Positions 16,601 through 25,300 are shown, numbered from the stretch's first letter. The stretch: 60,925 nt of DNA from Cytophagia bacterium CHB2 (GCA_030263535.1 SZPB01000006.1:1-60925); one strand, 5' to 3'. The notes: generated from the sequence alone by a model not told the origin. Made by a program: numbers and translations.

Positions 16601-17946
16601 GTGTGGCGACTATTTCATCTTATGGAATTGCCATGCTGCTCGATGGTGAAGGCAACATACTGCGGAGTATCGATAGCAGCGTTGTCGCCGCTGCCATTTC
16701 ACCTGACGGCAAGCGTTTGTTGACTGTCACGGTCGACAGTCTCAGCACCATCAAGTTTTGGGATGAGCAGGGAAATTTTCTCGGCGATTTCAAATACCGC
16801 GGCGAAGTGAACCACGCGGTTTTCTCACCCGATGGCGCGCAGATTCTCACGGCGGCCAACGATCACACGGCAAAGCTTTGGGATCTTTCGCAGAAGTTTG
16901 TGCATCGTCTGCCGCAGCACGGTTTGGGCGTTACCGCAGCCGGCTTCTCTCCTGACCGCAAGCATATCGTCACGGCCTCGCATGATGGCTTTGCCCGGCT
17001 TTGGGATGAACGCGGCGTGCTGCTTGACAGCCTCGCGCATGGTGATGTCGTGAACGCGGCGGCCTTTTCTCCTGATGGAAAACGAATTCTCACGGCCTCA
17101 CGAGATGGCAATGCGCGATTGTGGCTGTTTGAAGAGGCGCGCGTGCTAAATTTGCCGCATCGCGGGGAAGTGCAATCTGCAATTTTTTCGCCGGATGAGG
17201 GCAGCCGCATTCTCACGGCTGCGCGCGACAGCACCGCGAGATTGTGGACGGCAGGCGGCTCTCCGCTATATGCGCTTCAGCATCCTGGTGAAGTGATGGC
17301 GGTTGCCTTTTCCCCGAGTGGCCGCCAAATCCTGACGGTTTCTTCGGACAGCGCGGTGACTTTGTGGAACGCCAGCGGCGATTCGATCAAAGTCTTCAAG
17401 CACCATGATGAAGTTTACGCGGCCGCTTTTTCTCCGGACGGGAATCAGATACTCACGGCCTGCGCCGACAGCGTTGCCCGGTTGTGGCAAGCAGAGAAGC
17501 CTTTTGCGGCGCAATCTTTCAAGCATGGTGAGAACGTGCGGATGGTTGCGTTCTCTCCGGCTTCGGGAAAACGTTTGCTGGTGACCGCGGGAAATACCGT
17601 CAAGTTGTGGAATGAGCAGGGAAATTTGCTCGAAAGTCTTGCGCACAAATATGGTGTCAAGGCAGTGGCATTTTCATCAGATGGTCAGCAGGTTCTCACG
17701 GCTTCCATCGATGCCAGCGCCAAGCTCTGGAATATGCGCGGTGAGCTGCTGGCCAATTACGGCAAACATACGCTGCCCGTGAATTCGGCGAATTTTTCCT
17801 TCAACGGCAAATACATTATTACTGCCTCGGATGACGGCTATGCCATTCTCTGGTGGACGTCCAGAACGATTTTTGAATGGTTAAAAACTGCGCCGGTTTA
17901 CCGGCTGACGCGGGAGGAGGAAGAACGGTATGAAATCATCAGATGA
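13699..17946 (+). CDS. CHAT protease-STAND NTPase-TM-WD40 fusion
   Basis: This is a 1415-residue sensor-effector in one chain. The CHAT domain (1 to about 215) has IAIFHYGGHADS (H81) and LQLVFLNGCSSR (C122). The STAND NTPase has Walker A GKAGVGKSS (289-297), Walker B RPLLLVLDEVE (about 404-413) and KLLLSCREESHG. A hydrophobic span at about 740-763 follows a basic KRNR stretch. About 14 WD40-like repeats (832-1400) carry the signature FSPDGKRILTASRDG. They fit two seven-bladed propellers, with repeats three and four degenerate. The start lies 3 bases after the GH19 stop without a strong ribosome site, so translation is probably coupled. Compared with the 5855 and 7686 genes it combines both roles, which suggests the operon holds a fused and a split version of one switch. 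Confidence 0.9.
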   Translation: MPAILSDKPVIFLAFAQDRVEGGAYLRNLPTELDGIRKALQKARQAGLCEIVERSNTTVENILDVFQEYQDRIAIFHYGGHADSYELLLESLSGEHAIARSEGLVSFLARQKGLQLVFLNGCSSRQQALDLTEAGVPAVIGTSQKINDAVATNLSGRFYRGLAAGLAIERAWAEAIDQINIETDTANFRGMHGEGIAEEEAETRLPWEIYYREGAEIVKNWNLPAAANQPLFGLPLPESYYRRLPAAPFIWLKDFKQEDAAIFFGRGEEIRKLHTQITAGSQPILLFYGKAGVGKSSLLQAGLMPRLESDYTIKYVRCLPGKSLADTLTQALQDTGDECGLPPLQSRGQEELRLKLSDLQKAMSESSGFARQVLEKARQQLAALTAETVTIAEYWLRIEQKTNRPLLLVLDEVENNLTHPERGEAVPAEALPGFLNIVQQIFTQTEKHPKGKLLLSCREESHGPLRETLQVQSLPFAEMFLAPLSWEGIVEAVEGVTRHPATQTQFHLEIDRNKSVNLPEIIAGDLLESEESPLAPMLQIVLTGLWRAAIKENAKAPRLSVRQYQELKQAGGLVGEFFKQQIEQLNIWQSRVVESGLVLDLLYRHTTPSGNAVSLSTEQLQKIYHGRQHLLDQLLDKCRDLYLLTDVPPRGTGLAHALLAPIVIKEYSNSVKPGQQAARILNSRIEEFRANAKDIWLNDADLEMAEKGREGMRQFDADEERLLQISRERKAQRERERKRNRVIRNVLAVCILLFAVLAGWQWQVSERNYKRSKANQLAFAAKDLFKTDNTKALRVAEAAYAILGANSPATVTRTLSEIFHSQELWPFYEASYSHDKHVTSAAIAPDGRRILTASEDGFAKLWDEHGNLLQAFDHEGYEVESAAFSPNGKQVMTLANGMVKLWEMNGKLVDSDTLPAGHAADLSDFSTDGMRILKTFAGSEDEKFRALIQRLKQEEETYQVIPAANQQRVATISSYGIAMLLDGEGNILRSIDSSVVAAAISPDGKRLLTVTVDSLSTIKFWDEQGNFLGDFKYRGEVNHAVFSPDGAQILTAANDHTAKLWDLSQKFVHRLPQHGLGVTAAGFSPDRKHIVTASHDGFARLWDERGVLLDSLAHGDVVNAAAFSPDGKRILTASRDGNARLWLFEEARVLNLPHRGEVQSAIFSPDEGSRILTAARDSTARLWTAGGSPLYALQHPGEVMAVAFSPSGRQILTVSSDSAVTLWNASGDSIKVFKHHDEVYAAAFSPDGNQILTACADSVARLWQAEKPFAAQSFKHGENVRMVAFSPASGKRLLVTAGNTVKLWNEQGNLLESLAHKYGVKAVAFSSDGQQVLTASIDASAKLWNMRGELLANYGKHTLPVNSANFSFNGKYIITASDDGYAILWWTSRTIFEWLKTAPVYRLTREEEERYEIIR

Positions 17947-17971
17947 GTCAATTGGCATCGCCCAGAAAAAA

Positions 17972-18013
17972 GAAATCCCACAGAAAGCTTGGATTGCGTG
18001 TCTGTGGGATTTC
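17972..18013. terminator. Bidirectional hairpin terminator
   Basis: A perfect 13-bp inverted repeat, GAAATCCCACAGA at 17972-17984 and its complement at 18001-18013, encloses a 16-base loop. It lies between two convergent genes, 25 bases after the stop of the WD40 fusion and 31 bases before the end of the trypsin-like gene. A-rich sequence precedes it and TTCTAATT follows, so it could stop transcription from both sides. Confidence 0.75.
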
Positions 18014-18044
18014 TAATTCCGTGAGCAAGCGAACTGGGCTTGAC

Positions 18045-19559
18045 TCAATAGTAGGCAAAATCCGTCAGCATCGCGCAGGCTTCCATCATATAGTAGAACA
18101 GCCGTTCCTCCTTGTCATCATCCACCGTTTGCCAATCGTTCACCTTGACGACAACCCCGAGAAAATCATCTCCATCAATGGTGAGAGAAGCAAAAAGCTC
18201 TGCGACAGGATCGCCGTTCTCATCCACGGCGGCTCGTCCCATGAGCTTGCTGTAGTAAGGCTCCTCTTCATCATCCAGAAAATCATCGATCTCATCCTCA
18301 TCTTCAGGATCGGTAGCCCAGTCCTCGCGGTCACTGAGAATATAACTTTCAAACCATGTCATCGCGGCCCGGCTTTCTTCGAGAGAGTTATTGCTGCGCG
18401 CAAAAATAATCATGGTGATGCCCTCGAAGGGACTGGAGGCTTCGATCAGAGTGTGGCCTTCGCTTTTTTCAATACTCAAGTCGCTTTGCGCCGGAATAGC
18501 AATGGAGGCGCCGGTATTCTCTTCTTGATAGACGTCGATGAGCTGTTCATACAAATCGTATAGGGTTGCCCGTTCGCCTTCGTCAAAGGACGCTTCATTT
18601 TCCGTTACCAGATCACGAATATACGCTTGCTCTTCTTCGAACATGGTGTCATAGACGTCCTTACAAGTCGCACGGTACTCGTGGGTAAAGACGATGGTAT
18701 TGCCGTTGTCATCGACAAACGTAAAAGGCTCGTTCTCCGCCAATTCCGCCAGCACCGGATCATTTTCCAAATGCGGATTGTCGGCGCGCAGGCCGCTGTA
18801 CAGCCGTTCGGAGCTACAGGCGCTGCGAGGAATGGCGGTCGAGCCCTCGCTCAATAATCTGGCAAAATTGCCGGCTGCTGGAATGGCCCAGATAAAACCT
18901 TTGCCGTTAATCGGAGGACCGCCGTCAACCAGGCCGACGATGTGTCCCTGAAAAGTCAAGGGCGAGCCGGAATGCGCTTTTCTGATGTTCTTTTCCTCAA
19001 ACTTAAAAACACTGGTTTTCAAGGTTGGATAATTGCTCTGGCCGTCTGAGCAGAGCGCTTGCGCCAGGGCTGCCGAGTTTCGCTCGAGGCGATTATCCAA
19101 TTGCTCCAGCGGCACGGCGCGATTGAGCTTGGTTTCTTTCTTATCCATGCGAAACATTTTTTCCGGCGCTTCCCAAAAATTGAGTGGCGTGTCCAACGGA
19201 GGATTGCCTGGATAAATTTTCAACGCCGGGATGTTGGGCGGGGGAGAGGCCTGCAAGCGCAGGAGGGCTAAATCAGCCGGTTTATAGGTTTTTTCAATCG
19301 CCGCAGAAAATTTTTGGTTTTTCCACACCACGGTTATCGGCGAGCGCCCGGCTACAACGTGAAGCGCGGTGACGATATTGCCCGGATTGCCGTAAGCCAC
19401 GCCGTAGCCGGAGGCTTTGCCGGCATGCACCAGCACCACGGATTCTTGCTGACCCGCGGCGGGCGAAATCGCCAGCATCAAAGCGAATAACAGGAAGGTA
19501 AGTCCGCGAGCACTCAAAAAACGGTAAAGCACTCCTGGTGATTTGGGGAGAGTTGGCAC
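18045..19559 (-). CDS. Secreted trypsin-like serine protease
   Basis: This 504-residue protein has a signal peptide (hydrophobic LTFLLFALMLAISPAAG, residues about 20-36). A chymotrypsin-fold protease follows, with catalytic H67 (IVTALHVVAG), D96 (KPADLALLRL) and S197 (KAHSGSPLTF). A second part of about 270 residues, acidic with a DPEDEDEIDD stretch, is unfamiliar. The product acts outside the cytoplasm. The GTG start at 19557-19559 is supported by an AGGAG site about 8 bases before it. It is transcribed toward the CHAT/STAND operon and ends just past the shared terminator. Trypsin-like proteases often accompany CHAT and STAND genes, so a functional link is likely but unproven. Confidence 0.88.
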   Translation of the reverse strand: MPTLPKSPGVLYRFLSARGLTFLLFALMLAISPAAGQQESVVLVHAGKASGYGVAYGNPGNIVTALHVVAGRSPITVVWKNQKFSAAIEKTYKPADLALLRLQASPPPNIPALKIYPGNPPLDTPLNFWEAPEKMFRMDKKETKLNRAVPLEQLDNRLERNSAALAQALCSDGQSNYPTLKTSVFKFEEKNIRKAHSGSPLTFQGHIVGLVDGGPPINGKGFIWAIPAAGNFARLLSEGSTAIPRSACSSERLYSGLRADNPHLENDPVLAELAENEPFTFVDDNGNTIVFTHEYRATCKDVYDTMFEEEQAYIRDLVTENEASFDEGERATLYDLYEQLIDVYQEENTGASIAIPAQSDLSIEKSEGHTLIEASSPFEGITMIIFARSNNSLEESRAAMTWFESYILSDREDWATDPEDEDEIDDFLDDEEEPYYSKLMGRAAVDENGDPVAELFASLTIDGDDFLGVVVKVNDWQTVDDDKEERLFYYMMEACAMLTDFAYY

Positions 19560-19777
19560 GTGGTTATCTCCTAGAAAAGTTCACGCAAATGCAACACGAT
19601 GGGTACGTTCACCCATGAGAAATGTGAGGTAGGACATATGGGTGCGACAAACCATGCAAAGAGAAAGATAAGAGAAGGAATCGCACCCAAGGTGACGGTA
19701 AAAATTGAACGAACGGAATATACACCGGCTGATTGAGCAAAGCGGGCCGCAAGCCTTGTGATACCGAACAACGGAGA

Positions 19778-20044
19778 TCAGTTGCCGCCGGAGCCACTTT
19801 TAATCGGCTCGCCGCGGCTGCGCTTAAATTTAATGTGGCAGGTTTGGTCGCCGTCTGTTCCCGTCACCGTGTCGACTTCTCGTCCGGTGCCTTTATCTAT
19901 GATCGTCCACACTTCGCCTGGCGCGGTGTTTTGCGTGGATGATAGCTTGGGCGCCAGATCAATGACAAAGTCGCTCCCGCGATTGATGCTGACTTCATAC
20001 AGGCTCTCGTTCACGAACGTGATATTGCCCTGGGCGTTCGACAT
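19778..20044 (-). CDS. Small protein, possible VHL-like beta domain
   Basis: This 88-residue protein has a strong ribosome site, GGAGGAGG, 7-8 bases before ATG. It has no signal peptide. The pattern NITFVNESLYEVSI, a variable turn, VIDLAPKLSSTQNTAPGE, then VWTIIDKGTGREVDTV resembles the VHL beta domain (F-x-N-x-S, L-x-P, Q-x-T-x-PG-x-W-x-I-x-D-x-x-TG). That match is by eye and tentative. The C-terminus is Lys/Arg/Gly-rich. It is upstream of the trypsin-like gene on the same strand with about 220 bases between them, so the two may share transcripts. Confidence 0.6.
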   Translation of the reverse strand: MSNAQGNITFVNESLYEVSINRGSDFVIDLAPKLSSTQNTAPGEVWTIIDKGTGREVDTVTGTDGDQTCHIKFKRSRGEPIKSGSGGN

Positions 20045-20133
20045 GATTCACCTCCTCCGATTAAGTTTTGATATGGAATGTTGCAGAAATATAACTATAT
20101 TGTCTTGATTCGCAAGACAAATCTCTTGGAGAC
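20045..20133. promoter_or_regulatory. Divergent promoter region
   Basis: These 89 bases separate the diverging 88-residue gene and the histidine kinase. The stretch is AT-rich (TTTTGATATGGAATG, ATATAACTATATTG) and holds both ribosome sites: GGAGGAGG for the left gene and CTTGGAGAC for the right. Promoters for both must lie here or run into the genes. I cannot assign exact boxes. Confidence 0.45.
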
Positions 20134-23100
20134 ATGATTCTTGAGCCAGGGCCTTCGGCCATGAGAGTATTCTTCGCTTCCCTCATTCGTTTAAGCGGGC
20201 TATTGAGTTGGACAGTTTTGTCCGCCCAGTCTTTATTGCCGGTCTCGGACGATCAACTTCGATTTGAGCGGCTTTCCGTAGAGCAGGGACTCTCGCAGAA
20301 CACGGTGCAGTGTATCCTGCAGGATCGCCGCGGCTTCATGTGGTTCGGCACGCAAGACGGCCTGAATAAATATGACGGCTATGCGTTTACTGTCTACAAA
20401 CCGGATCCTCAGGACCCGCAAAGCCTAAGCAGCACGCGAATAGAATCGCTTTTCGAAGATCACACCGGAACACTCTGGGTCGGTACGGATGGCGGCGGCC
20501 TAAATCAATTCGACGCAGCCAGCGAGACCTTCAGGAATTATCAACACGATCCGAAAAATCGGCAGAGCTTGAGCAATAACCATGTTCTGACGATTTATGA
20601 AGATCGTGCTGGAACGCTTTGGATTGGTACGGAAAAAGGACTCAATCGCTTCGATCGTACGATGGGAGCCTTTAAACGATATCAAAACGATGCCAACAAT
20701 CCAGAAAGCCTCGGCCACAATTCCGTCAGCTCGCTTTATGAGGACGAGGCGGGAGTGCTCTGGATTGGCACTTGGGGCGGCGGCCTTTCGCGTTTGAATC
20801 CTGCCGATCGAGAAGAAGGGACATTCGTTCATTGCCGGCACGATCCCGGCAACCGCCAAAGTCTGAGCGACAATGTCGTCAGAGCCATCGCAGGAGATCT
20901 GCAAGGAACGCTTTGGATTGCTACCAAGTCCGGGCTTTCTTGCCTGAGACGCGAGAATCGCGACACAGGAATTTTTCAGCGCTATCAATTTGATTCGAAC
21001 AATCCTTCAGGTCTGAGTCATGACGACGTTTGGCCGGTTTATGTGGATCGCAACGGCGCGCTCTGGATTGGAACATATGGCGGAGGGCTTAGCCGCTTTG
21101 ATGCGGCCACGCAAAGCTTCCGGCATTATCAGCATGACCCGCAAAACCCGTTTAGCTTGGGCAGCAATGAGGTTTATGCGATTCGTGAAGATCAATCCGG
21201 CGCGATTTGGATCGGCACGCGAGACGGCGTCAGCCGCGTTGATCGAACGCCGTTATCCTTCCGTCATTACCAGCATGATCCCAAGAATCCTCGCAGCTTG
21301 AGCGACAATTCCATCTGGACGATTTATGAAGATCGCGCCGGAAATGTTTGGATTGGCACGATGAGCGGCGGACTTAATTTGTTTGATCGCATCACTGAAA
21401 CCTTCACGCATTATCAAAACGACCCGAAGGATTCTCGCAGCTTAAGCAACAACTCGGTGTGGACCGTTTATGAAGATCGCGCCGGTGATTTATGGATCGG
21501 CACACGAGGCGGGCTTTCGCGTATGAGCCGCGATGCCCGCGGCCAGGCGCGCTTTCGCAACTATCAACGCGATTCCAAGTCTCTTCAGGGTTTAAGCCAC
21601 AATTGGGTGACCTCGATTCACGAAGATCGCGCCCGATCAGGGGTGCTCTGGCTTGGCACGTGGGGCGGCGGACTCAATCGCTTCGACCGCGCCACAGAAA
21701 CGTTCCGGCATTTTCGCAATGATGCCAATAATTCCCGCAGCATCAGTTCGAATGCGATCTGGTTGATTCATGAAGATCGAGCAGGAAGAGTATGGATTGC
21801 GACGGAAGCCGAGGGCCTCGATGAATTTGATCCCGCCACCGAAGCCTTCCGGCATTATCAACATGATCCCAAGAACCCGAATAGCCTGAGCAATAATTCG
21901 ATCTGGTCGATTCATGAAGATGACGACGGCGTGTTGTGGATTGGCACGCGAGCGGGGCTAAACCGGTTCGATCCCCAAACGGAAACATTCAAACATTATC
22001 GCGAAAAAGACGGTTTGCCCAATGAAGTGATTTATGGCATCCTGGGTGACGAGCACGGCCATCTTTGGTTGAGCACCAACAAAGGCCTATCCAAATTCGA
22101 TCCCCAAGCCGAAACCTTTCGCAACTATGATGTGCATGATGGCCTGCAGAGCAACGAATTCAACGCTGATGCGGCATTTCGAAGCCGCAACGGCGAATTG
22201 TTTTTTGGGGGAATCAACGGCTTCAATGTGTTTCTTCCGGAGAGCGTGCGGGACAATCCTTACATTCCGCCTATAGTCGTCACGGGCTTAAAACGGTATA
22301 ACACCGACGTTACCGGCGGCGCCGCGCTCACGGAAAAGGGAATAGCCGCAACGTCGCACATTTCTTTGACCTACAAGGATGAGATTCTCTCGTTTGAAGT
22401 GGCGGCGCTCAATTTTCGAAATAGCGCGAAAAACCAGTATGCCTATAAGCTGGAAGGATTGCATGATCGTTGGTTTCAACTCGGCGCCAAACGGGAAATC
22501 ACTTTCACCAATCTTGATCCCGGCGACTATACGCTGCGCGTGAAAGGTTCAAATAACGACGGTGTGTGGAACGAGGAAGGCGCGGCGCTGCACCTCACCA
22601 TCACGCCGCCGTGGTGGCGGACGAAATGGATGTATGCGTTTTACGCGGCCCTGGGCCTGGGTTTTCTCTTTGCCGCCAGAAGGTTCGAGCTGAATCGGCG
22701 TGAACAGAAGGCCAGAATCCGAGAATCTGAATTGCACGCGCAGGCGGCAGAAGCGCAAGCCAAGGCCCTGCAAGCGGAGAACGAACGCAAAGAATTGGAG
22801 CTGCAAAAAGCCGCCGAGTTGAAGGTGGCTTATGAGGCTTTGGGAAAAGCGCACGAGCATTTGCAGGCGACACAACAGCAGCTTATTACCCAGGAAAAAC
22901 TGGCTTCGTTGGGCCAGCTCACCGCCGGCATCGCGCACGAGATCAAAAACCCGCTGAACTTTGTGAATAATTTTGCCGCGTTATCAGTAGAACTGGCGGC
23001 AGAGTTGCATGAGGAAATTGCAAAGATTATCGATAGTGGCGCAAATATCGCCGATCGCGACCAGCGCGCCGCGATCGAGGAAATTCTTGCCGCGTTGATG

Positions 23101-23682
23101 CAGAACGCGGAAAAAATCAATCATCACGGCAAGCGCGCCGACAGCATCGTGAAGAGCATGATGCAGCACGCGCGCGGGTCTTCCCATCAGCGCGAAAGCG
23201 CGAATATCAACGCGTTGCTGGAGGGTGCGGTGAATCTCATGTATCACGGCTTGCGGGCGAATGATGCTTCGTTCAATATTACCATTGAGAAGGATTACGA
23301 TGAATCGATCGGCGAGTTGGAGGTGGCGCCGCAGGATTTGAGCCGGGTGTTCTTGAACGTCTTGAACAATGCCGCTTACGCCGCACATCAAAAGAAGAAA
23401 ATCTCTCCCCAGAATTTTTCGCCAACATTGTCTGTCGCAACCAGAAATTTGAATGGTAAAGTCGAAGTCCGCATTCGCGACAACGGCAATGGCATTCCCA
23501 AAGATATTTGCGAGAAAATTTTTACGCCTTTCTTTACGACGAAACCGGCCGGTCAGGGCACCGGCTTGGGATTGTCGATCAGCTACGATATCATCGTGCA
23601 GCAACATCGCGGGCAGATCGAGGTGAAAAGTGAAGAAGGGCTTTTCACCGAATTTGTGATCAGCTTGCCAAAAGCAGAATGA
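20134..23682 (+). CDS. Two-component-propeller histidine kinase
   Basis: This 1182-residue sensor starts with an N-terminal signal segment (FFASLIRLSGLLSWTVLSAQS). About 14 propeller repeats of the form NSIWTIYEDRAGNVWIGT follow, sufficient for two seven-bladed periplasmic propellers. Then come a Y_Y_Y-type beta domain ending LRVKGSNNDGVW, a membrane span at about 832-851 and a coiled coil at about 855-925. The HisKA phospho-acceptor is H935 (TAGIAHEIKNPLNF). The ATPase domain shows VFLNVLNNAAYAA, VRIRDNGNGIP and GQGTGLGLSIS. There is no receiver or DNA-binding domain, so a separate response regulator is needed and none is in the window. The ATG at 20134 has GGAG closely before it; the ATG at 20161 gives a cleaner signal peptide and may be the true start. 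Confidence 0.9.
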   Translation: MILEPGPSAMRVFFASLIRLSGLLSWTVLSAQSLLPVSDDQLRFERLSVEQGLSQNTVQCILQDRRGFMWFGTQDGLNKYDGYAFTVYKPDPQDPQSLSSTRIESLFEDHTGTLWVGTDGGGLNQFDAASETFRNYQHDPKNRQSLSNNHVLTIYEDRAGTLWIGTEKGLNRFDRTMGAFKRYQNDANNPESLGHNSVSSLYEDEAGVLWIGTWGGGLSRLNPADREEGTFVHCRHDPGNRQSLSDNVVRAIAGDLQGTLWIATKSGLSCLRRENRDTGIFQRYQFDSNNPSGLSHDDVWPVYVDRNGALWIGTYGGGLSRFDAATQSFRHYQHDPQNPFSLGSNEVYAIREDQSGAIWIGTRDGVSRVDRTPLSFRHYQHDPKNPRSLSDNSIWTIYEDRAGNVWIGTMSGGLNLFDRITETFTHYQNDPKDSRSLSNNSVWTVYEDRAGDLWIGTRGGLSRMSRDARGQARFRNYQRDSKSLQGLSHNWVTSIHEDRARSGVLWLGTWGGGLNRFDRATETFRHFRNDANNSRSISSNAIWLIHEDRAGRVWIATEAEGLDEFDPATEAFRHYQHDPKNPNSLSNNSIWSIHEDDDGVLWIGTRAGLNRFDPQTETFKHYREKDGLPNEVIYGILGDEHGHLWLSTNKGLSKFDPQAETFRNYDVHDGLQSNEFNADAAFRSRNGELFFGGINGFNVFLPESVRDNPYIPPIVVTGLKRYNTDVTGGAALTEKGIAATSHISLTYKDEILSFEVAALNFRNSAKNQYAYKLEGLHDRWFQLGAKREITFTNLDPGDYTLRVKGSNNDGVWNEEGAALHLTITPPWWRTKWMYAFYAALGLGFLFAARRFELNRREQKARIRESELHAQAAEAQAKALQAENERKELELQKAAELKVAYEALGKAHEHLQATQQQLITQEKLASLGQLTAGIAHEIKNPLNFVNNFAALSVELAAELHEEIAKIIDSGANIADRDQRAAIEEILAALMQNAEKINHHGKRADSIVKSMMQHARGSSHQRESANINALLEGAVNLMYHGLRANDASFNITIEKDYDESIGELEVAPQDLSRVFLNVLNNAAYAAHQKKKISPQNFSPTLSVATRNLNGKVEVRIRDNGNGIPKDICEKIFTPFFTTKPAGQGTGLGLSISYDIIVQQHRGQIEVKSEEGLFTEFVISLPKAE

Positions 23683-25104
23683 ATCCATCCTGCCCGTGTG
23701 ACCCTCGCATCGCTGTTCCTGCCTGTTTTGGCACAAACTCTCCCAATCACTTTCCCGAGTTTCAGACACACGTGCAGACGTGCCGCCACGCTCTGTAGGC
23801 CTATAAAATTAGGCTGTGAAGACGTCCGGCCAAATTTTGTGTGCTCGGGCTTACGCACGCAAAAATCAAAATTTTTGCACAGATCGTTCTCGGTGTGAAC
23901 CGTGCCCTCGCTCCCGTGATTTTCGTCTTTGGATGCGATAAGCTTTATAAACTAGAAGAGAGATGGTCGAAACGGCAAAAATTAGCAGTTATTCCGGCGA
24001 AGCTTTTCTGCAAAGGCCGTCCTTGCAGGTAAAGATGTGATAAATGAATTTTGTTGTTCCGGCGCATGCTGTTGCAATGAAGCTTGTTAGGCCGTAGAAA
24101 CAGCCGAAAAATTTTGAAATCATGTTGCGGCAGGATTTTCTGCAAGGAGAACTCGGGACGATGGCAGGTTCGGGGTGGATGAAGCGATAAAACTTCTCCC
24201 CGGCTTGGCAACCTCATAGCAGTTTTTCATGAAGATGTTATTTGATGTATTAATTGGGAATCTTTTCTAGATCGCTCATACACGACTCTGGGATCCACAC
24301 GATATATTCGATTTGAGCGATTAATCCTTCATTATTTCCATTTTCCTTTCTTGTAATCGACGTCCGGATTAGAGGCTTTATCCGGATTATGACAATTTCT
24401 GCTTGGCGCATTTGAATTTTGCTTGCGAAGAATGGGAAAAGCATTTTGGCATATTTTGTATGATTCGCAAGCCCTCGGGGCAACCGACTAAGCGGAACAA
24501 TCTATTGACGTTCGTTAAGTCATTTGGCGAATATCGTTGAGAAATTTCTCGGAATTTCACGCGGTTTTGTCAAATGAATTGGCGAGGGTTTGCCCTTTTC
24601 TGAAACAGGCTGAAGCGCATTTTGATCCTTCGGAACCGATCAATTTTCGGTATCAGCAAGCTGGCTTCGCGCGATTTTAAGAATCTGTTTGCCTAACCCA
24701 ACGATGGCGGGTTCATGCATTTGCCCGGCATGGAGGTTTGGGGCTGCAATGCTGGACGCTTCTGCGGATTAGAAAATTGGATACTTCGTTCTGTTTGTGC
24801 GTTTCAACACGGCAAGGGACATGCCAGAAATTAGATCGAGCATAGCAAGGAAACTGCCGTGACGTTTCCGCAGGAATGTACAAACGTAGAGAAACAAGAG
24901 TTTGTTGTTAAAAATATTCACAGCATGTCTGCGGCATTCGAAATTTGAAAAATGATGAAAGGGATATCATAAACGAATTGACCGCAAAAAGTTTTCACGC
25001 TCTGCGAAAATTTTTTGCATCGCCAAGATTTTAAGCGGGATGTTCCGTTCGGGGTAATAGGGAATTTATGAAGAATTTAACTTTCGCCGTGGGAGGACAG
25101 CGCC
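23683..25104. other. Long region without a recognisable gene
   Basis: About 1.4 kb with no convincing coding frame on either strand. Short open frames lack ribosome sites and family features. The sequence is AT-rich in parts and holds two partial copies of TTTTCTGCAA followed by a purine run (about 24003 and 24137), and a weak TTGACG box at 24505 with CGAATA 17 bases later. It probably carries promoters and leader sequence of the polysaccharide locus or an unrecognised RNA. I see no tRNA, rRNA or riboswitch fold that I can name. Confidence 0.5.
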
Positions 25105-25245
25105 ATGGTTACAAAATTTATTTCGTTGCGGGAAAATAAGTCCATTTTTGCCGCGTGGCGGGCGATTAACCTTTCGCTCAAATTGCTGATTTCAACGCCG
25201 CTTTTTTTGCTGGTGTTGCTGATTTTATTGCGGCTGCTGTTTTGA
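25105..25245 (+). CDS. 46-residue membrane peptide
   Basis: The ATG follows a strong GGGAGGAC site by 6 bases. The product starts with a short basic cytoplasmic part (MVTKFISLRENKS) and a middle stretch WRAINLSLKLL. It ends in one hydrophobic helix (PLFLLVLLILLRLLF). The family is unknown. It lies 55 bases before the NusG-like regulator on the same strand, so it may be the first gene of the polysaccharide transcript. Good ribosome site and a sensible membrane helix support coding, but there is no homology argument. Confidence 0.5.
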   Translation: MVTKFISLRENKSIFAAWRAINLSLKLLISTPLFLLVLLILLRLLF

Positions 25246-25300
25246 TACTAACGCTTTGCCGATAACGCATATTCACCATCATTAATGGGGTTTGTCAACG

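Noticed and set aside
17943-18563. 206-residue plus-strand frame after the WD40 fusion
   Set aside because: It runs through the terminator and antisense to the trypsin-like gene, with no ribosome site or motif.
19571-19771. 66-residue minus-strand frame with a hydrophobic stretch between the trypsin-like and 88-residue genes
   Set aside because: It needs a TTG start without a ribosome site; it may be real but I cannot support it.
20440-22150. DNA tandem repeat of about 150 bases
   Set aside because: Explained by the protein propeller repeats of the histidine kinase.
24250-24483. 77-residue minus-strand frame in the long gap
   Set aside because: TTG start, no ribosome site, no family pattern.
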